A DNA stretch of 64,000 bases from the NCBI GenBank assembly GCA_033439265.1, contig JAVTVX010000031.1, positions 5,503,501 through 5,567,500 of the forward strand, in the 5' to 3' direction. This DNA comes from Dillenia suffruticosa. Lineage: Eukaryota; Streptophyta; Magnoliopsida; Dilleniales; Dilleniaceae. Below the pieces are notes generated by a model. The model worked only from the letters and a program-made list of their open reading frames with translations, was not told the DNA's origin and made no database searches. Positions 45,891 through 56,997 of this stretch are shown here, in pieces; positions within the stretch are counted from its first letter, which is position 1; every line of letters begins with the position of its first letter. The position numbers and the translations under genes are program-made.

Positions 45891-45945
45891 ATTAGGGCTT
45901 TAGCCCTAATTCAATTGGGGGGAGGGCCAAAACGCTGCGTTTTGG
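45891..45945. promoter_or_regulatory. Inverted-repeat cluster of the left Tekay-2 LTR
   Basis: attagggctttagccctaat (45891-45910) and ccaaaacgctgcgttttgg (45927-45945) are near-perfect dyads. They lie between the GA/CT tract and the T-run at the LTR 5' side (element orientation), as in the other Tekay LTRs. Confidence 0.6.
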
Positions 45946-45950
45946 CTCTC

Positions 45951-45986
<36 letters not shown>

Positions 45987-45999
45987 GCTTGGTGTTAGA

Positions 46000-46025
46000 T
46001 TTTCTAACCCCCTAAAAACAAGTTT
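46000..46025 (-). promoter_or_regulatory. Tekay-2 polypurine tract
   Basis: Read on the minus strand this is acttgtttttagggggttag followed by aaaa, next to the 3' LTR. It is the same tract as in Tekay-1 with one extra G. Confidence 0.78.
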
Positions 46026-46044
46026 CGTCCTCGAAACTAAAAGA

Positions 46045-46215
46045 AAGTAATACGTTGAACAAGTGGGGGTACTGTCTCTTAAGTCTCTTAATAATCTCTT
46101 CGAGCTCTCAGGTCTCTTCCTCGACCTGGTCACTCCTCCCCAAAACTCTGACCAATGAAAGTTCTTTGCTCCGTAGCTTTCTGACCTGTGAATCTAGAAT
46201 AGCTACGTGCTGAGC
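46045..46215 (-). pseudogene. Tekay-2 chromodomain remnant
   Basis: Minus-strand frames read VAILDSQVRKLRSKELSLV, RVLGRSDQVEEET, then ELEE...QYPHLF near 46054-46075. This matches the Tekay-1 chromodomain. The sequence upstream jumps directly from RT-connection sequence, so the whole of RNase H and integrase is missing. Confidence 0.75.
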
Positions 46216-46870
46216 TAAAACACTAAAATCCTCTCTGTCTGGCCGTCCCTCATCAGCCGTTGTTCGAGCTCTTGAAAGCTCGTCTCACAACGATCGTCCC
46301 ACAAGAACTTGACGCCCTTCGTATCAATCTGGTAAGTATAGCGACGATCCGAGAGAATCCTCTTATGAATCGTCGATAACACCTCGCAAGACCAAGGAAA
46401 CTTCGCATCTCGGTCACTATCTGTGGCTGTTTGTGTGTTGGTCAGCCCAAATGGCATGACCACGAACTCGTAATGTCCATAATGATATCCAAATCGAAAA
46501 TCGATCTTTCAGAAAAACACGCGCACCCTGGAACTGCTCAAATAAATCATCAATATGCGGCAAAGTGTTCCGATTCTTGATGAAAACCTTGTTTAACTGT
46601 CTATAGTTCACACACAATCTTAGAATCCCGTCTTTCTACTTCACGAATAATTACCGGAACACCCTAAGGCGAAGTGCTCAAATGGATAAAACCGTTGTCC
46701 AGTAATTCCCGCAACTAGATCTAGAGCTCTCTAAACTCCACTGGTGTCATTCTGTATGGCAGAATAAATATAAGAGTGATCCCTGGAGCTAGGTCAATCT
46801 CGAAATCACACTCCCGAACTGGGGGTAGTCCGGGTAGCTCCTCGGGAATATATTTAGGAAACTCCTATAC
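46216..46870 (-). pseudogene. Tekay-2 reverse transcriptase remnant
   Basis: Minus-strand frames give ELPGLPPVREC-like pre-RT (about 46800), [40 protein letters not shown] (about 46438-46463), then a jump to [12 protein letters not shown], where QTVTEVRSF is normal, and GVKFLWDDRCETSFQELEQRLM. The deletion removes the F/YxDD catalytic motif and the palm. Stops and shifts occur throughout. Confidence 0.8.
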
Positions 46871-47360
46871 CACCAGAATCTCATCAAGTCTCGGGTTCTG
46901 TATGGTGGTATCGATCATATGTGTCAGATCTGTCATACCTCCTCGACGTATTATACGTCTGGCTTTCCTTACTAATACAATACCACGGGATAACACCCGT
47001 CTCTCACTCGCAAACGTCAGTGGTGGCCCTTCAGGCCTCCAAAAATCGTCTTTCTTGATAAAACAGTCTAAGGAAACTCTATAAATATACAATTAATCTA
47101 TCTCTAAAATGGCATCGAAACATATCATATCCAGTGGGATCAGATTTGCTCTCAGCACTGTCCCACCTGCCTTGACATCATACTCTCTATATACGAATCT
47201 CTAACCAACTGCTCACCAAGAGGAGCGACAACTAATAGCTCCTCATCAAGTAACGATAACAGCCAATCCGACTGTTGAGCGAAAGAAACTCTCACATAGA
47301 AATAGTTCAACCTTGTGCCAACAAGAACACAAACGTCTACTCCATGTATTTCCATAGCAC
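46871..47360 (-). pseudogene. Tekay-2 aspartic protease remnant
   Basis: From the inferred intron acceptor the minus frame reads GAMEIHGVDVCVLVGTRLNYFYV. The DTGS motif has become GTRL. Later parts VSLDCFIKKDDFWRPEGPPLTF and SERRVLSRGIV correspond to the C-terminal part of the Tekay-1 protease and its linker. Inactive. Confidence 0.78.
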
Positions 47361-47569
47361 CAAGATTCAAATAAAATAAAATATAATAAATTAAAATAAA
47401 GAGAATTTACTAAGAGTACGGAAATAATAGGGATATACACCTGTATATCAAAATAGTTAAGCCTCTAGTACTGTAACAATCATGTCCGTACATATCATCA
47501 CAAAATACACGATTTCAAAAGAAACAGTGCATAAGGACCTCTAAACGGAAGGATCCGCAGGAGGATTAC
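47361..47569 (-). other. Putative decayed intron between gag and protease in Tekay-2 (209 bp)
   Basis: Read on the minus strand, it starts GTAATCC (a consensus-like donor) after gat-atg-atc-atg-g and ends gaatcttg, with AG mutated to TG. Removing it joins PDMIM with G-AMEIHGVDVCVLV inside the same glycine codon as in Tekay-1. The gag frame, if unspliced, ends at a TAG (47541-47543) at exactly the same distance as in Tekay-1 (GNPPADPSV-stop against GAPPTDPHV-stop). Blocks such as cttcttttgaa and agacttaactat are shared between the two. Confidence 0.6.
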
Positions 47570-48625
47570 CCATGATCATATCTGGGTTCGCCAAAGCGTC
47601 CTCCTGAGTCATCGCATACACAAGGGCCTGCACCCTCAACTATTCTCCTGAAAACCTAATACTATATTGCTCCCGGCTGCAGTCCGTGGAGCAATGTTAC
47701 TAGGATGCGCAGGTGTTCCCTGCTGTCCTACATGTGGTGTATTCTGATGACTCGAAGCCAACTAACCTCCAAGTCACAGATCAGGGCATAAACTCCTGAT
47801 ATGCCTCGCCTTCTCATAATGGAAGCATGTAATAAGTGCTCTACATATTTATTCGAGCGTGGTGCTTGCCACATATGCGGCAAAGAAAAGGTCGCTGAAC
47901 AGTAGCTTAGCTCATGGCACTAGGACTGGTGATATAACCACCGGAGATATGGTCCCGCTAAAACTCCGTAAAATAGCTGCGGTCGAATTCCATTAGAAAA
48001 TCGCTTTGCTGCAATGGCTTATAGCCTCATCGTAAATAGCCTCCCATCAAGTGAGGGCTTCCTTATCGAATAGTCTCTCAATAACTCGTAGACTATACTC
48101 CTCGCGTAAGCCTAGATCTATCAAGATCCGTCGGGTTCAGTTGACTCAGTGCTGTGCTACCGTAGCATCACCAAATCCAAAAATCTGTGCATCCCAACTG
48201 TCGAGCTACCGTGACTAGCTGGGTCAACTCGGCGATGCACCTAAGTATGACGCAATTATTATAACTCAGATTCGAAACTGTAAGAAGAACGGCCACCGAT
48301 GGACGATTTGGTGCCGCTTGAGTAAGAACTACTGTAGAAGAAATAAGCACAGCCGTAGATATCGGCCTTGCTATCAAAGGTGATGGGGTGACATCTGGAC
48401 CCCATGTGTCGTGTATCACTCGTACTCTTATCCGAAAATATCAAGAGTAAATGGTGGAGACGTTGGTATAATAGCCGGCTGAGAAGGTGCTGGAGGAAAC
48501 ACACACAGAGGATGTATTCTTCGACACCAAAAGGGGCTCCAGTAATGAGGAAGTATCCTCGCTCTCCTTAAGTAAATCAGGGAGTACATATCTAGCGCTC
48601 CATGTACTCGTCATGGTTCCACAAG
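47570..48625 (-). pseudogene. gag: Tekay-2 gag remnant
   Basis: The likely start is at 48620 (MTSTWSARYVLP on the minus strand). Fragments follow of the capsid region (IRCIAELTQLVTVARQLGCT, EFDRSYFTEF), a decayed Cys/His knuckle (CRICGKHHA about 47860-47890), and the C-terminus (YAMTQEDALANPDMIM) at the donor. Many stops and shifts. It aligns part by part with Tekay-1 gag. Confidence 0.75.
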
Positions 48626-48922
48626 ATAATAATTCTCATTAGGCATTGTTCAAGGATTAGGGTTAGTACAACTAACCCCCTAAAATGAATGAAATCATCA
48701 ATTTAAGAACCATCTCCATTGGTTCCTTCTTTGAAAATGAAGAAATGCTAGGTTAGATAAGAATTAGTATCTAACCCCCTAAAATAGATAAACTCATATG
48801 TCGAAGACCATATGCAGGGATATAAATGACTGTATGAAACTCTTATACATTGAGGACTTTTAAAATCAAGTTACTTGGGAATGTTTTCAAATCATTTTAT
48901 AAAACATAGCTCTAAACCAAGA
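48626..48922 (-). other. Tekay-2 leader between primer site and gag
   Basis: Non-coding. It contains a duplicated ggttagtacaactaacccc...taaaatgaatgaa motif (48659-48690 and 48754-48795), also seen once in the Tekay-1 leader (24820-24870). Confidence 0.6.
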
Positions 48923-48934
48923 GCTTTGATACCA
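48923..48934 (-). promoter_or_regulatory. Tekay-2 primer-binding site
   Basis: On the minus strand this is TGGTATCAAAGC, seven bases from the 5' LTR. It differs from the Tekay-1 site by one base. Confidence 0.85.
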
Positions 48935-50070
48935 ACCGAACTGTCACGCCCCGAACCGAGATCGTGAACAGCCGCCCGTTGTCCCTGGATGCCGGCTGGA
49001 TTTTTACAGAAAATCGGGCAGAACCTCCCCATAAATCGGAGGTTTCCCATGTACAATTTTACTTGTATATGACATTCATCCAGTACAAATAAACAATTGG
49101 CCATCCCGGCCTCTCCAAAATCAACAATATCCACAGCCAACATCCAGAACAACGCAAGGCTATAAAGTTTCTAACAGTCCTAGCAACAGACCTCTACTGT
49201 CATGCCCAACTAGAGCATGAGCAGCCGCCACACCGAGCGGACTTAAATTCTACGCATATATAAAATAAATTCCCAAGTTATTTTTAAATATTTACAAATG
49301 CCTCAATGCAATGAAATAATCAATACGAAAGTTTCAAAAATAAATATCCATCAATTATACAGTCATCCCAGAAAATTTATATAAATACATTGGTCAATCT
49401 AAAATCTCCAATATATAATAATATCACCAATCATCGTAGCGGAAGAGATGGAAAATTTCCATACCCAAGCCCAGTGATATCTCCTCGGTCCAACACTAAT
49501 CCTGTGGGAAAGAAAGTGAGGGATGAGTATCTATGGGAGGATACTCAGTAAGTGAGGGGATTGACATCATACTATCAATATCGAGGTGAATTTGGAGTGT
49601 CAAAGCATAAGAAAATATCCACAGTGTGCAAACCGATCATGTTATTTCAAAATCACATATAATACGCACACATCAGAAAGTAAGATATGCATCCCAAAAT
49701 TTTACATCAATGTCATGAAGAGCCGGCCAATGAAATAGTCCCGGCAATGGTTTACCTCGACCAAGGACGGCGCATTGGGGGTTTTTCCAAATGCAAGTAT
49801 TAAAGAATGGCTCTCTGCCCCAATGTTGACCACAGACTACCCCAACTAGCCTGTAAATAATAATAATAATAACGTACATATAACTAGTCGGCCGTGTATG
49901 GTGCTCCCGCCTGGTACTAGACGGAGCCGTACTCAACGTCCTCTCCGATGAGGGTCAACCTGGAGCACCCATACACACGACGATCTGGCGGATACCTCCG
50001 GCCGAAGCGTATCCGGACACAAGGGGTGCCTCTACCAGATGTCCTTCGTAGCTACGGATCACAATATCAT

Positions 50071-50281
50071 ATCGGCCGGGCACGTAGCCCCATGCATCCC
50101 ATCACCAGTCGGCCGGGCATATAGCCCCATCCATAATATTATAACGTCGGCCGGGCATACAGCCTAATACATAATATCATAAAGTCGGCCGGGCATACAG
50201 CCAAAAACATAATATCATAAAGTCGGCCGGGCATACAGCCCAAAACATAATATCATAAAGTCGGCCGGGCATACAGCCCAA
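50071..50281. repeat. 38-bp minisatellite in the right Tekay-2 LTR, about 6 units
   Basis: Same unit as 44006-44291 (GGCCGGGCATACAGCCC core), two units shorter. Confidence 0.9.
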
Positions 50282-51825
50282 ATGTGTAAGTAAATCCATT
50301 TAAAACCATGTGCCAATGCAGTGGAAGTATTTAAAACATATCAATATGTCGAAAATGTGGCACAATATACATTTATCAAAACTCATGGATACATATCAAT
50401 AAAGTCAGCAGTTAAGACACTCCAAAGGTCACAAAACATTCATCAAATATTGGAAAGTCATAACAATCATACATTTTGCAGAAACATGTCATTTAAAAGA
50501 TATTTTTGAAACATGGTTTTCAATCAATAGCGAATGTCAAAGTCCCACTCACAGTTCTACGGGAGGGAAGTCACTCCCTACTGACAAGCCAAATCGGATC
50601 TGACCGCTCGAGTCTCCAAAAGATCAACCTAAATCAGATCATCAAATTTCTGTAACATTCTATACTTAACCTTCAATTCATAGATAATCATTTCATAATT
50701 TGTATTCTATATGCATTACACTTACACTCTAAACATATACAAAACCTTTCATCTTAAATTCAATCCTAGATTCGTCCAATTTATCAATTAGAGTCGAAAT
50801 CTCCTCACCTAGGGTTTTCTCGAAGCGCCGAGTCTCGTCCGAAAGTCGCTTCGGTCACTCCAAAGTCTGTAGGGTTTCCTATCAAAACAAGGTTTATTTG
50901 TTAGATCGAAACACAGATCCGAAGCAAAACCCTAAGTCATTTACCTGTGTGGAGATTCGTGGGTTGTCACGGGCTCGTGGGCCGTCACGGGCCCTCGCGG
51001 GCTCGTGGGCCACGGGCCGAACTGGGCTCGTGGGCTACAGCTAGCGGCTCGCTGGTCTGCGTGCTACGGGGTAGCGGGCCGGCGGGCTGGCAGGCCGATG
51101 GGCTGAACTGGGCCGCGGGCCGTACTAGACCTACGGGCTTGCACGGGCTGTCGGGCCTGGTGGGCCCGTGGGCTTGCTGCCGATGGGTCTGCGGCTAATG
51201 GGCCTGCAGGCTGGCTGGCCTGCGGGCCGACAGTGGCTCGCGGGCTGGTGCTCACCCGTGCGCTGGTGCGCTGTGCTGGGGCGTGCTCGTGCGCTGCTCG
51301 CGCGCTGGGCCGCGCACCCGTGCACACTCGTGCACTGGGCAGCGCGCCTGTGCATGCTGGGCAGCGCGCCTGTGCACGCTGGGCCGCGCACGCTCGTGCG
51401 CTGGCTCACGCTCGCGGCCTGGGCTCGCGCTCGCGACCTGGGCTCGTGCCCGCGCGCTAGTGCACTGAGGTGCGCTGGTGCACGCCCGTGCACTGATGCA
51501 CGCCTGTGCACTGTGCTGCTGCGCACTCGGTGGCTCGATCGCGCGAGGAGGCAGCAATCGCACGCTGTGGCGTGTGGTGGTGCTCGATCGTGGCTCGCGG
51601 CGGTGTGCGGCGAGGCGGAGAGAGAGCGATCGTGGGAGATCGCGAGAGGGAGATCGCGGGGAAATGAGCTGCGGGAGAAAGAAGAAAAAACAGAAGAAGA
51701 AGAAGAAGAAGGAGAAGGAGAAGAAGAAGAAGATGCCGGCGGAGCTTGAAGACCAACGCCGCGGTGGGGGAGGGAGGCGAAGGGTCGGCGAAGAGAGGGA
51801 GAGAGAGAGAGAGAGAGAGAAACGA

Positions 51826-51880
51826 ATTAGGGCTTTAGCCCTAATTCAATTGGGGGGAGGGCCAAAACGCTGCGTTTTGG
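51826..51880. promoter_or_regulatory. Inverted-repeat cluster of the right Tekay-2 LTR
   Basis: attagggctttagccctaat (51826-51845) and ccaaaacgctgcgttttgg (51862-51880). This LTR is the 5' LTR, so the cluster would sit near the start of the element RNA. Confidence 0.6.
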
Positions 51881-51885
51881 CTCTC

Positions 51886-51920
<35 letters not shown>

Positions 51921-51933
51921 GCTTGGTGTTACA

Positions 51934-51938
51934 AAGGG
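51934..51938. repeat. Tekay-2 target duplication, right copy
   Basis: aaggg follows the LTR terminus ttaca; it matches taggg at 42872-42876 at 4 of 5 positions. Confidence 0.78.
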
Positions 51939-54615
51939 AATTATGTTAACTTAACTCATTAGTAAATGTCAAAATAAAATAGGGGGTTTATAAAATAAAT
52001 TCCTAAATCAAAATTAAATAACTAAAATTAAAAAACAAATCAAATATGCAAAAATACTAAAATTTAAAGAAAAAATTCAATTCACCAAACTCCGATCCAT
52101 GGGTTCATATATTTTATTGTCTTATTGATTATTGGTTGAAAATATTACTCTTGCAATTCAAGCATTTAACCTTAGATCTATTAGGATAGCCATAATAAAT
52201 CTTGTGTTTTCCAAAAATAATTGACCAAACCCAACATCCAATCAAAACTTATCATTAATCGATTAGGCACGATAGCGTTCTATATCAAATTGACAGCATT
52301 AAGTTATGTGAAAACAGTTAAACCAAAATACAAATAACCAGGATAGCCGTACAATTATTCGATTTTGTTTCATCGATTCCTTAGGTTAACATGAATATCG
52401 GTGACAACCCATAAATATAAATAATCTATTTGCTACTTGTACTATTCATTCATGACAATTACGGATCACTGAATTCCTGGATAACAATAGGAAAACTAAT
52501 ATTGAATTAAATTGTCAGATTAACCAATATTAGGTTTCCCTAAAAATAAATCAAGAATCAATGAATACTCGAATAAAAGGCAAGAAATTAAATTAAGAAC
52601 ATAACCTCACAATGAAGAACAATCGATTAAAATTCCCCTTGAATCAGAATAAAGAAATTAGCCACTCATGGTGGTAAGTATCAACAAAAAAATTAAAGAA
52701 AACTAAATGTTCCTAAGAAAGAAATAAAAACCTAATGGAGAATAACTTTTCTCTCATTCAGAAAGAAAATACAGTCGCCTCCCTTGGAGTATTTTTTGTT
52801 TCTCTGCAGCAGCCCTCTTTTTTTGGAAAATATATGTGAAGTGGTTGAATGCAACTTCTTGTGTTTAAATAAGTAAGGGCAGCCGGCCCTCTTGGAATGA
52901 AATTGAGAGAATGATTGCTTTCCTTCTTTGTAGACTTCTAAATTAACTAGAAGATCTAAAATTAGGTAAATTACAAAATTTTTCTCCCACTAAAAATATT
53001 TTTACTAAAAGTAAAAATATTACTAAAATGTTGAAATTAGAATTCAAGCTCCACTTTTTCAAAACCCAATAAGATGTCTTGACCCAATTAGTTCCAAAAT
53101 GGCCTCATTAAGCCCAATTTGCTTCAAGTTTTCAATTTCAATCTCCCAAAAATAAAATTCGATAAATACAACTATTAGGGTATTAAACAATTCATAATCA
53201 AACCATAATATTAACAATAAAAATGACAATTTGTGCATTATCAAATTCTCCCACACCAAACCAATGCTTGTCCTCAAGCATTCACTAGATTAATGTCACA
53301 CAAGTATTCTCTTCTTCACTCCTTCCCTTCCTTCAATTCATCTTCAAATAATTTTAAGAAGCACACATCAAAAAATTCAAGCAAAAATAACAATACAGAG
53401 AGCAACTGATCATAGTTTTAAAACTTTAAAAGAAAATATAAACATCCCATCAAACTCGATATTCTCATCAAAATTCAATGCATCAAGATTCAATACCCTC
53501 ACAAGGATTTCACTCTATACACTTAAAGTGTTTAAGGGAATTTATCAATAACTCTCAAATCAAATTAAAGTATGTTATTACCATAAGCTTGTTTATTTAT
53601 CAAATCTCCACCACCACTTATATGAATTCAAAACAAAAATCCGGGGGTCTTTGTAAGGGTTGTAACGTGGCATGGGTAAAGGTAGGGTAAAAGGATAAAT
53701 GTATCGTATAATAAATATATCAAAGAAGCATGTCAAGAACATATCCCCTATATCCCCTATATCCCATATCATGAAATACAATCAAGCCAAAAGAAAGATA
53801 CGCCCATCAAGATCATTATCATCTCTCAATAAAACTTTTTTACATTTTCTCTTCAAATTCCCCAATTTCAACTTTTGGGAATTTCTTCTTTTTCTTTTTT
53901 TTCTTTTTTCTCCCCTTTTTTTTTGAATAAGGAAACTAAATGAGGATCAATGAAAATGCCGCGCATATACAATCCACCTCAATTGTATAATCGACTTCCC
54001 AAAATAAATTCCATAATAGAAGTAACTCATTCCCTTTGCAAAGAACTACTCAATATATGCTCAAATCACATGCTTCTTTAATATAAGGACCAAAAAGAAG
54101 GTAAAGTGTAAAAAGAAGGCTATGTGTTAATTAATGAGGTTAAAGCAAAGAAATGGGATATAAGCTCAAAGGGTTTCACTAAGGGAAATATTATGCACAG
54201 GAAGGTTTGTTTTCGAGAGCTAAAATGGGTCAACCTAAATGCCCCCATCATATTAATGTATGAACTCATTGATGTGGTCTCAAAAAGTATAGCAAAGCAA
54301 GTTCTAGAATAAGCATACTATGATTGATAAACACTCATGAAGAAAAATTAGAGCAAATTTGATGGCATGCTCATAAGGCTTAAATTCTCACAAAATGTGT
54401 TTAATTTGTATCAAATTTATCACATTTTCAAATGACTCAATCATCAAGATCAATGGGACACTTTAAAACAATTTATCCAAAAAATAACTAATCATACTTG
54501 TCTCTTTCATGCATTTTAAACTCAAATCAACAATGTATACTAACTCAAAATCATTATCCGACAAAATCCAGAGAGTACGAAGTTCCAAAGAAAAATAGAA
54601 GAAATGACATTGACA
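51939..54615 (-). repeat. Athila left (3') LTR, main part
   Basis: It aligns from 51946 (ttaacttaactcattagtaaatg) with the right LTR from 62349. The right edge is placed at cattgaca (54608-54615) because the polypurine tract lies just beyond on the minus strand. It has no gene. Short frames such as 53059-53277 are chance. A TATA-like tttaaata is at 52864-52871. Confidence 0.82.
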
Positions 54616-54645
54616 TGAAAATCCTCCCCCACACCTAAATGTCAT
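54616..54645 (-). promoter_or_regulatory. Athila polypurine tract
   Basis: On the minus strand this reads gtgtgggggaggattttca directly before the LTR TG. The G-rich tract next to the 3' LTR is typical of Athila elements. Confidence 0.72.
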
Positions 54646-54793
54646 TGTCCTCAATGTATGCAAAAGATAAGAAATTTAGGCACAATGCTAAAGAAATTCA
54701 AAGCTAACACAATTGGAAACTAATCTCAGAAATAAAAGATGCTAGGCAATGAAAGAGGACAATGAAAAGGAAGATAAAAACGAGAGTACTCCC

Positions 54794-56560
54794 CTAAGGT
54801 GATGGCAGGAATGGGAGTTGAAATCCCACAAAAGTCACGAGCGCCTGAATGTTCTGCTCCAACTGAGAGATGTGTTTCTGCAAGTCGTCGACCATTTGAG
54901 CTAAGGAAGGAGAGTGAGACAAACGTGCAACAGCGGAGGGACCTACAAAAGAAGAGGGAACTCGCAACTGAATATCATCCGGCGAGGTGAAATGATAAAT
55001 ACCATCCTTCATAGAAACAATACCCATGCGCATCAAGCATGCAAAATCCAAAGGTTCGGCGGAACAAGCAATATTCAATGTATGATGTGCCAAGTCTAAA
55101 ACTTTGAAATTGACAGCCAAATGTGTGATTAAAGAGCCAAGAATCAGTGGTCTAGCAGAAGAATTTACAACATTCTGAAATTGAGTAGCAAGCCAATAAC
55201 CAAAATTAACCTTTTGACCTTGAGTCATGGACCATAAGAAAAAAAGTTTGGGCTTTGTGCAAACAGCAGAACTAGCCTTCCTCCCAGAAAAACTAAAGGC
55301 TAAAAATCGTTGTATGACTTGCAATGCATGATCCTTAAAATAAAAATCGTTGTAAGAGGATCAGTTGTCAATTCAGATCAAATACTAGAGCAATATGAGT
55401 TAAAATGAGACGTGTAATCACAAACAGGAGAACAAGCAGATGTGCTAGAGCTGGAAGTGTCTAGAAACCCTAAAGCTTCATTAAATTGTGTCAAGGAAAA
55501 GTGAAATGCTCGGTTCATCAATCGGAATTCAATGAGACCTGGGGTGTCTACAGCCAATTAGGAAGAGGTGTCAAACCGAAATGTTGTGTAAAATTCACAT
55601 GTGAGTTCCTTAAATGCAAGGAATGACACATTCATATAGTTGCTCCAGCCAATTATAGATAAAAAACCTATGATTCTATCAAGTAATCCAAGAGATTCAA
55701 GTATGGGAACATGAAAATGTTTACAGGGAATTATGGCTCTGGTGGAGATGTCGAAATACCTGCGTTTGTGCTCAGCAGAAGTGAATTTGAGGCAGCCCCC
55801 CAATTTCACAGGTGGTGAGGGGAGGATGGCTTTCCCATTTGCAATTCGAGATCGCGATTTGGACATTCGGGAAGAAGAAGGCTGTGTAGGCTGTTGTTAC
55901 TCCGTGGAAGTAGGGTGTGCGTATTGTGCAGGGTCCATCGAAGGGGTAGGTGCTTCAGGGTCTGCAGTGTCAGAGGTGGCACTCAAAAGGGTTGCAGTCG
56001 ATCGCGGAAGTAGCATGCGGGGCCTTCGCGGTGGAGCCTTCGGTTTGGACAATCGTACCTGAGGCCCTACAGGTGATGCTGGGCACTGAGGAGATGCCGT
56101 AGATGAGTGCGGAGATGATTGTGAGGAAGAAGTTGCTGAAGGCGACGGTTGATTGTCTGAAGAGAGGGAGATCAGGTCGTTGCTAGGGTTTGTGGCTCTT
56201 GTGCGTTTAGATGAGGCTTCGCGTGACGAAGATGCACCCTGGCGATCTCGAAGCCCATATCGATGCTAGGGAGTTCACTTCTGTCCCATAATGGAGTGAT
56301 TGCAGTGGTTAGGGTTTTTGGAGGCGAACCGATTGCGGAAGATACACGGTATGAAACCTGGACGACACCCTTGAAACCGAAGATGTGCGGTGGTAAAGAC
56401 ACAGAATGAAGCGTATGGTGTGATCGAAGAGATGGTGTGGATCAATTGGTGGACGAACGAAGCGAGCTCTCGGAATGGTGATGCGTGATGAAGCGAAGTT
56501 AGGGTTTTGGTTTGGGGCTAAATTGGGAATGACTGCGTCTGAAAACCGCAATTGGGGTAT
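54794..56560 (-). pseudogene. Athila env-like third region, broken
   Basis: The frame from about 56550 gives a Ser/Pro/Thr-rich, basic N-terminal part, then (55866-55558) RRYFDISTRAIIPCKHFHV and IGWSNYMNVSFLAFKELTCEFYTTFRF. That Leu/aromatic pattern ending in ELT.EFY.TF is typical of the plant Athila third open frame (a 'putative plant transposon protein'). The last part, 55324-54794, is 176 clean codons (HLAVNFKVLDLAHHTLNIA...GIVSMKDGIYHFTSPDD, then a coiled-coil-like MVDDLQKHISQLEQNIQALV). Stops separate the pieces. Its function is unproven; some authors call it env-like. I see no clear membrane anchor in this broken copy. Confidence 0.75.
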
Positions 56561-56605
56561 TTCTTCAGAACTGACACTCCCTTTTTTCTTTTTTTTTTGT
56601 AGGCC

Positions 56606-56778
56606 GAAAATCGCGTGATCACACCTTATGACGATGACTGCTTCTGTCTAGTTTTTGTTTGCACTTCCTTCAGAAAACCGCGTGATCATCTGTTAATGAT
56701 AAGAGTGTTTCTGCCCAAAAATTTAAATGGGTTGTGGAAACCACGTGATCACGCCCTAATGCCAAGACTGCTTCTGTC
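56606..56778 (-). repeat. Three imperfect repeats with a GTGATCAC palindrome in the Athila pol-env spacer
   Basis: Units of about 43 bp at 56606-56648, 56673-56715 and 56737-56778 share gaaaacCGCGTGATCACaccttatg...gactgcttctgtc. The palindromic core is exact in units 1 and 3 and is gtgatcat in unit 2. The surrounding 56561-56997 is otherwise non-coding. Confidence 0.72.
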
Positions 56779-56997
56779 CGAAAGCTGACTATCATTCTAT
56801 TTGTGTCGTGGCTTGAGAAAATTGTTGAACACATGCAAAAAATTAAGAGAAGGGATAAATAACACTAATAAAATATTTAAAATTGAAAAAAAAAATGAAA
56901 TAACTAAAAATTAAATCAAACTCTAAAAAATTTTGGATTGCCTCTCAACAAGCTTAAGTATTTAATGTCGTTATACTCGACGGTCTTCATGTTTGAT

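Larger units (their letters stand above)
42877..45999 (-). repeat. Tekay-2 left (3') LTR, about 3.1 kb
   Basis: It begins TATCACGCCCC (the CA end read in reverse, with G changed to A) and ends ggtgttaga (TG terminus mutated to TC). It has eight units of the 38-bp repeat, a GC-rich part (44990-45660), a GA/CT tract (45860-45885), the dyad cluster (45891-45945), and a T-run (45955-45984). Long frames such as 45270-45986 on the plus strand cross periodic GC-rich sequence and are not genes. Confidence 0.9.
42877..51933 (-). mobile_element. Tekay-2: Tekay-type element with near-identical LTRs and gutted interior, 9.1 kb
   Basis: 3' LTR 42877-45999, internal 46000-48941, 5' LTR 48942-51933, primer site 48923-48934 and polypurine tract 46000-46025, all on the minus strand. 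The interior is only about 2.9 kb and keeps pieces of gag, a putative intron, protease, half of RT and a chromodomain. RNase H, integrase and the RT catalytic motif are deleted. LTR pairs differ by eye at about 4 of 143 and 1 of about 200 positions. It is therefore younger than its Athila host, yet it encodes no usable protein and must have moved with help in trans. Confidence 0.92.
48942..51933 (-). repeat. Tekay-2 right (5') LTR, 2992 bp
   Basis: It begins TGTCACGCCCC and ends GGTGTTACA. It is nearly identical to 42877-45999 except for two fewer 38-bp units and a shorter GC-rich part (51240-51480). It includes the dyad cluster (51826-51880) and a T-run (51890-51918). Confidence 0.92.

Noticed and set aside
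45270..45986. 238-codon plus-strand open frame, with overlapping long frames on both strands (also 51168-51749)
   Set aside because: It lies in the GC-rich, periodic part and the GA/T runs of a Tekay-2 LTR, open in four or more phases at once, with Ala/Arg-rich then Glu/Lys-rich low-complexity protein. Not a gene.
54794..56560. A true viral envelope gene in Athila
   Set aside because: The third region is present but broken, with no clear signal peptide or membrane anchor, so only the neutral label env-like is supported.
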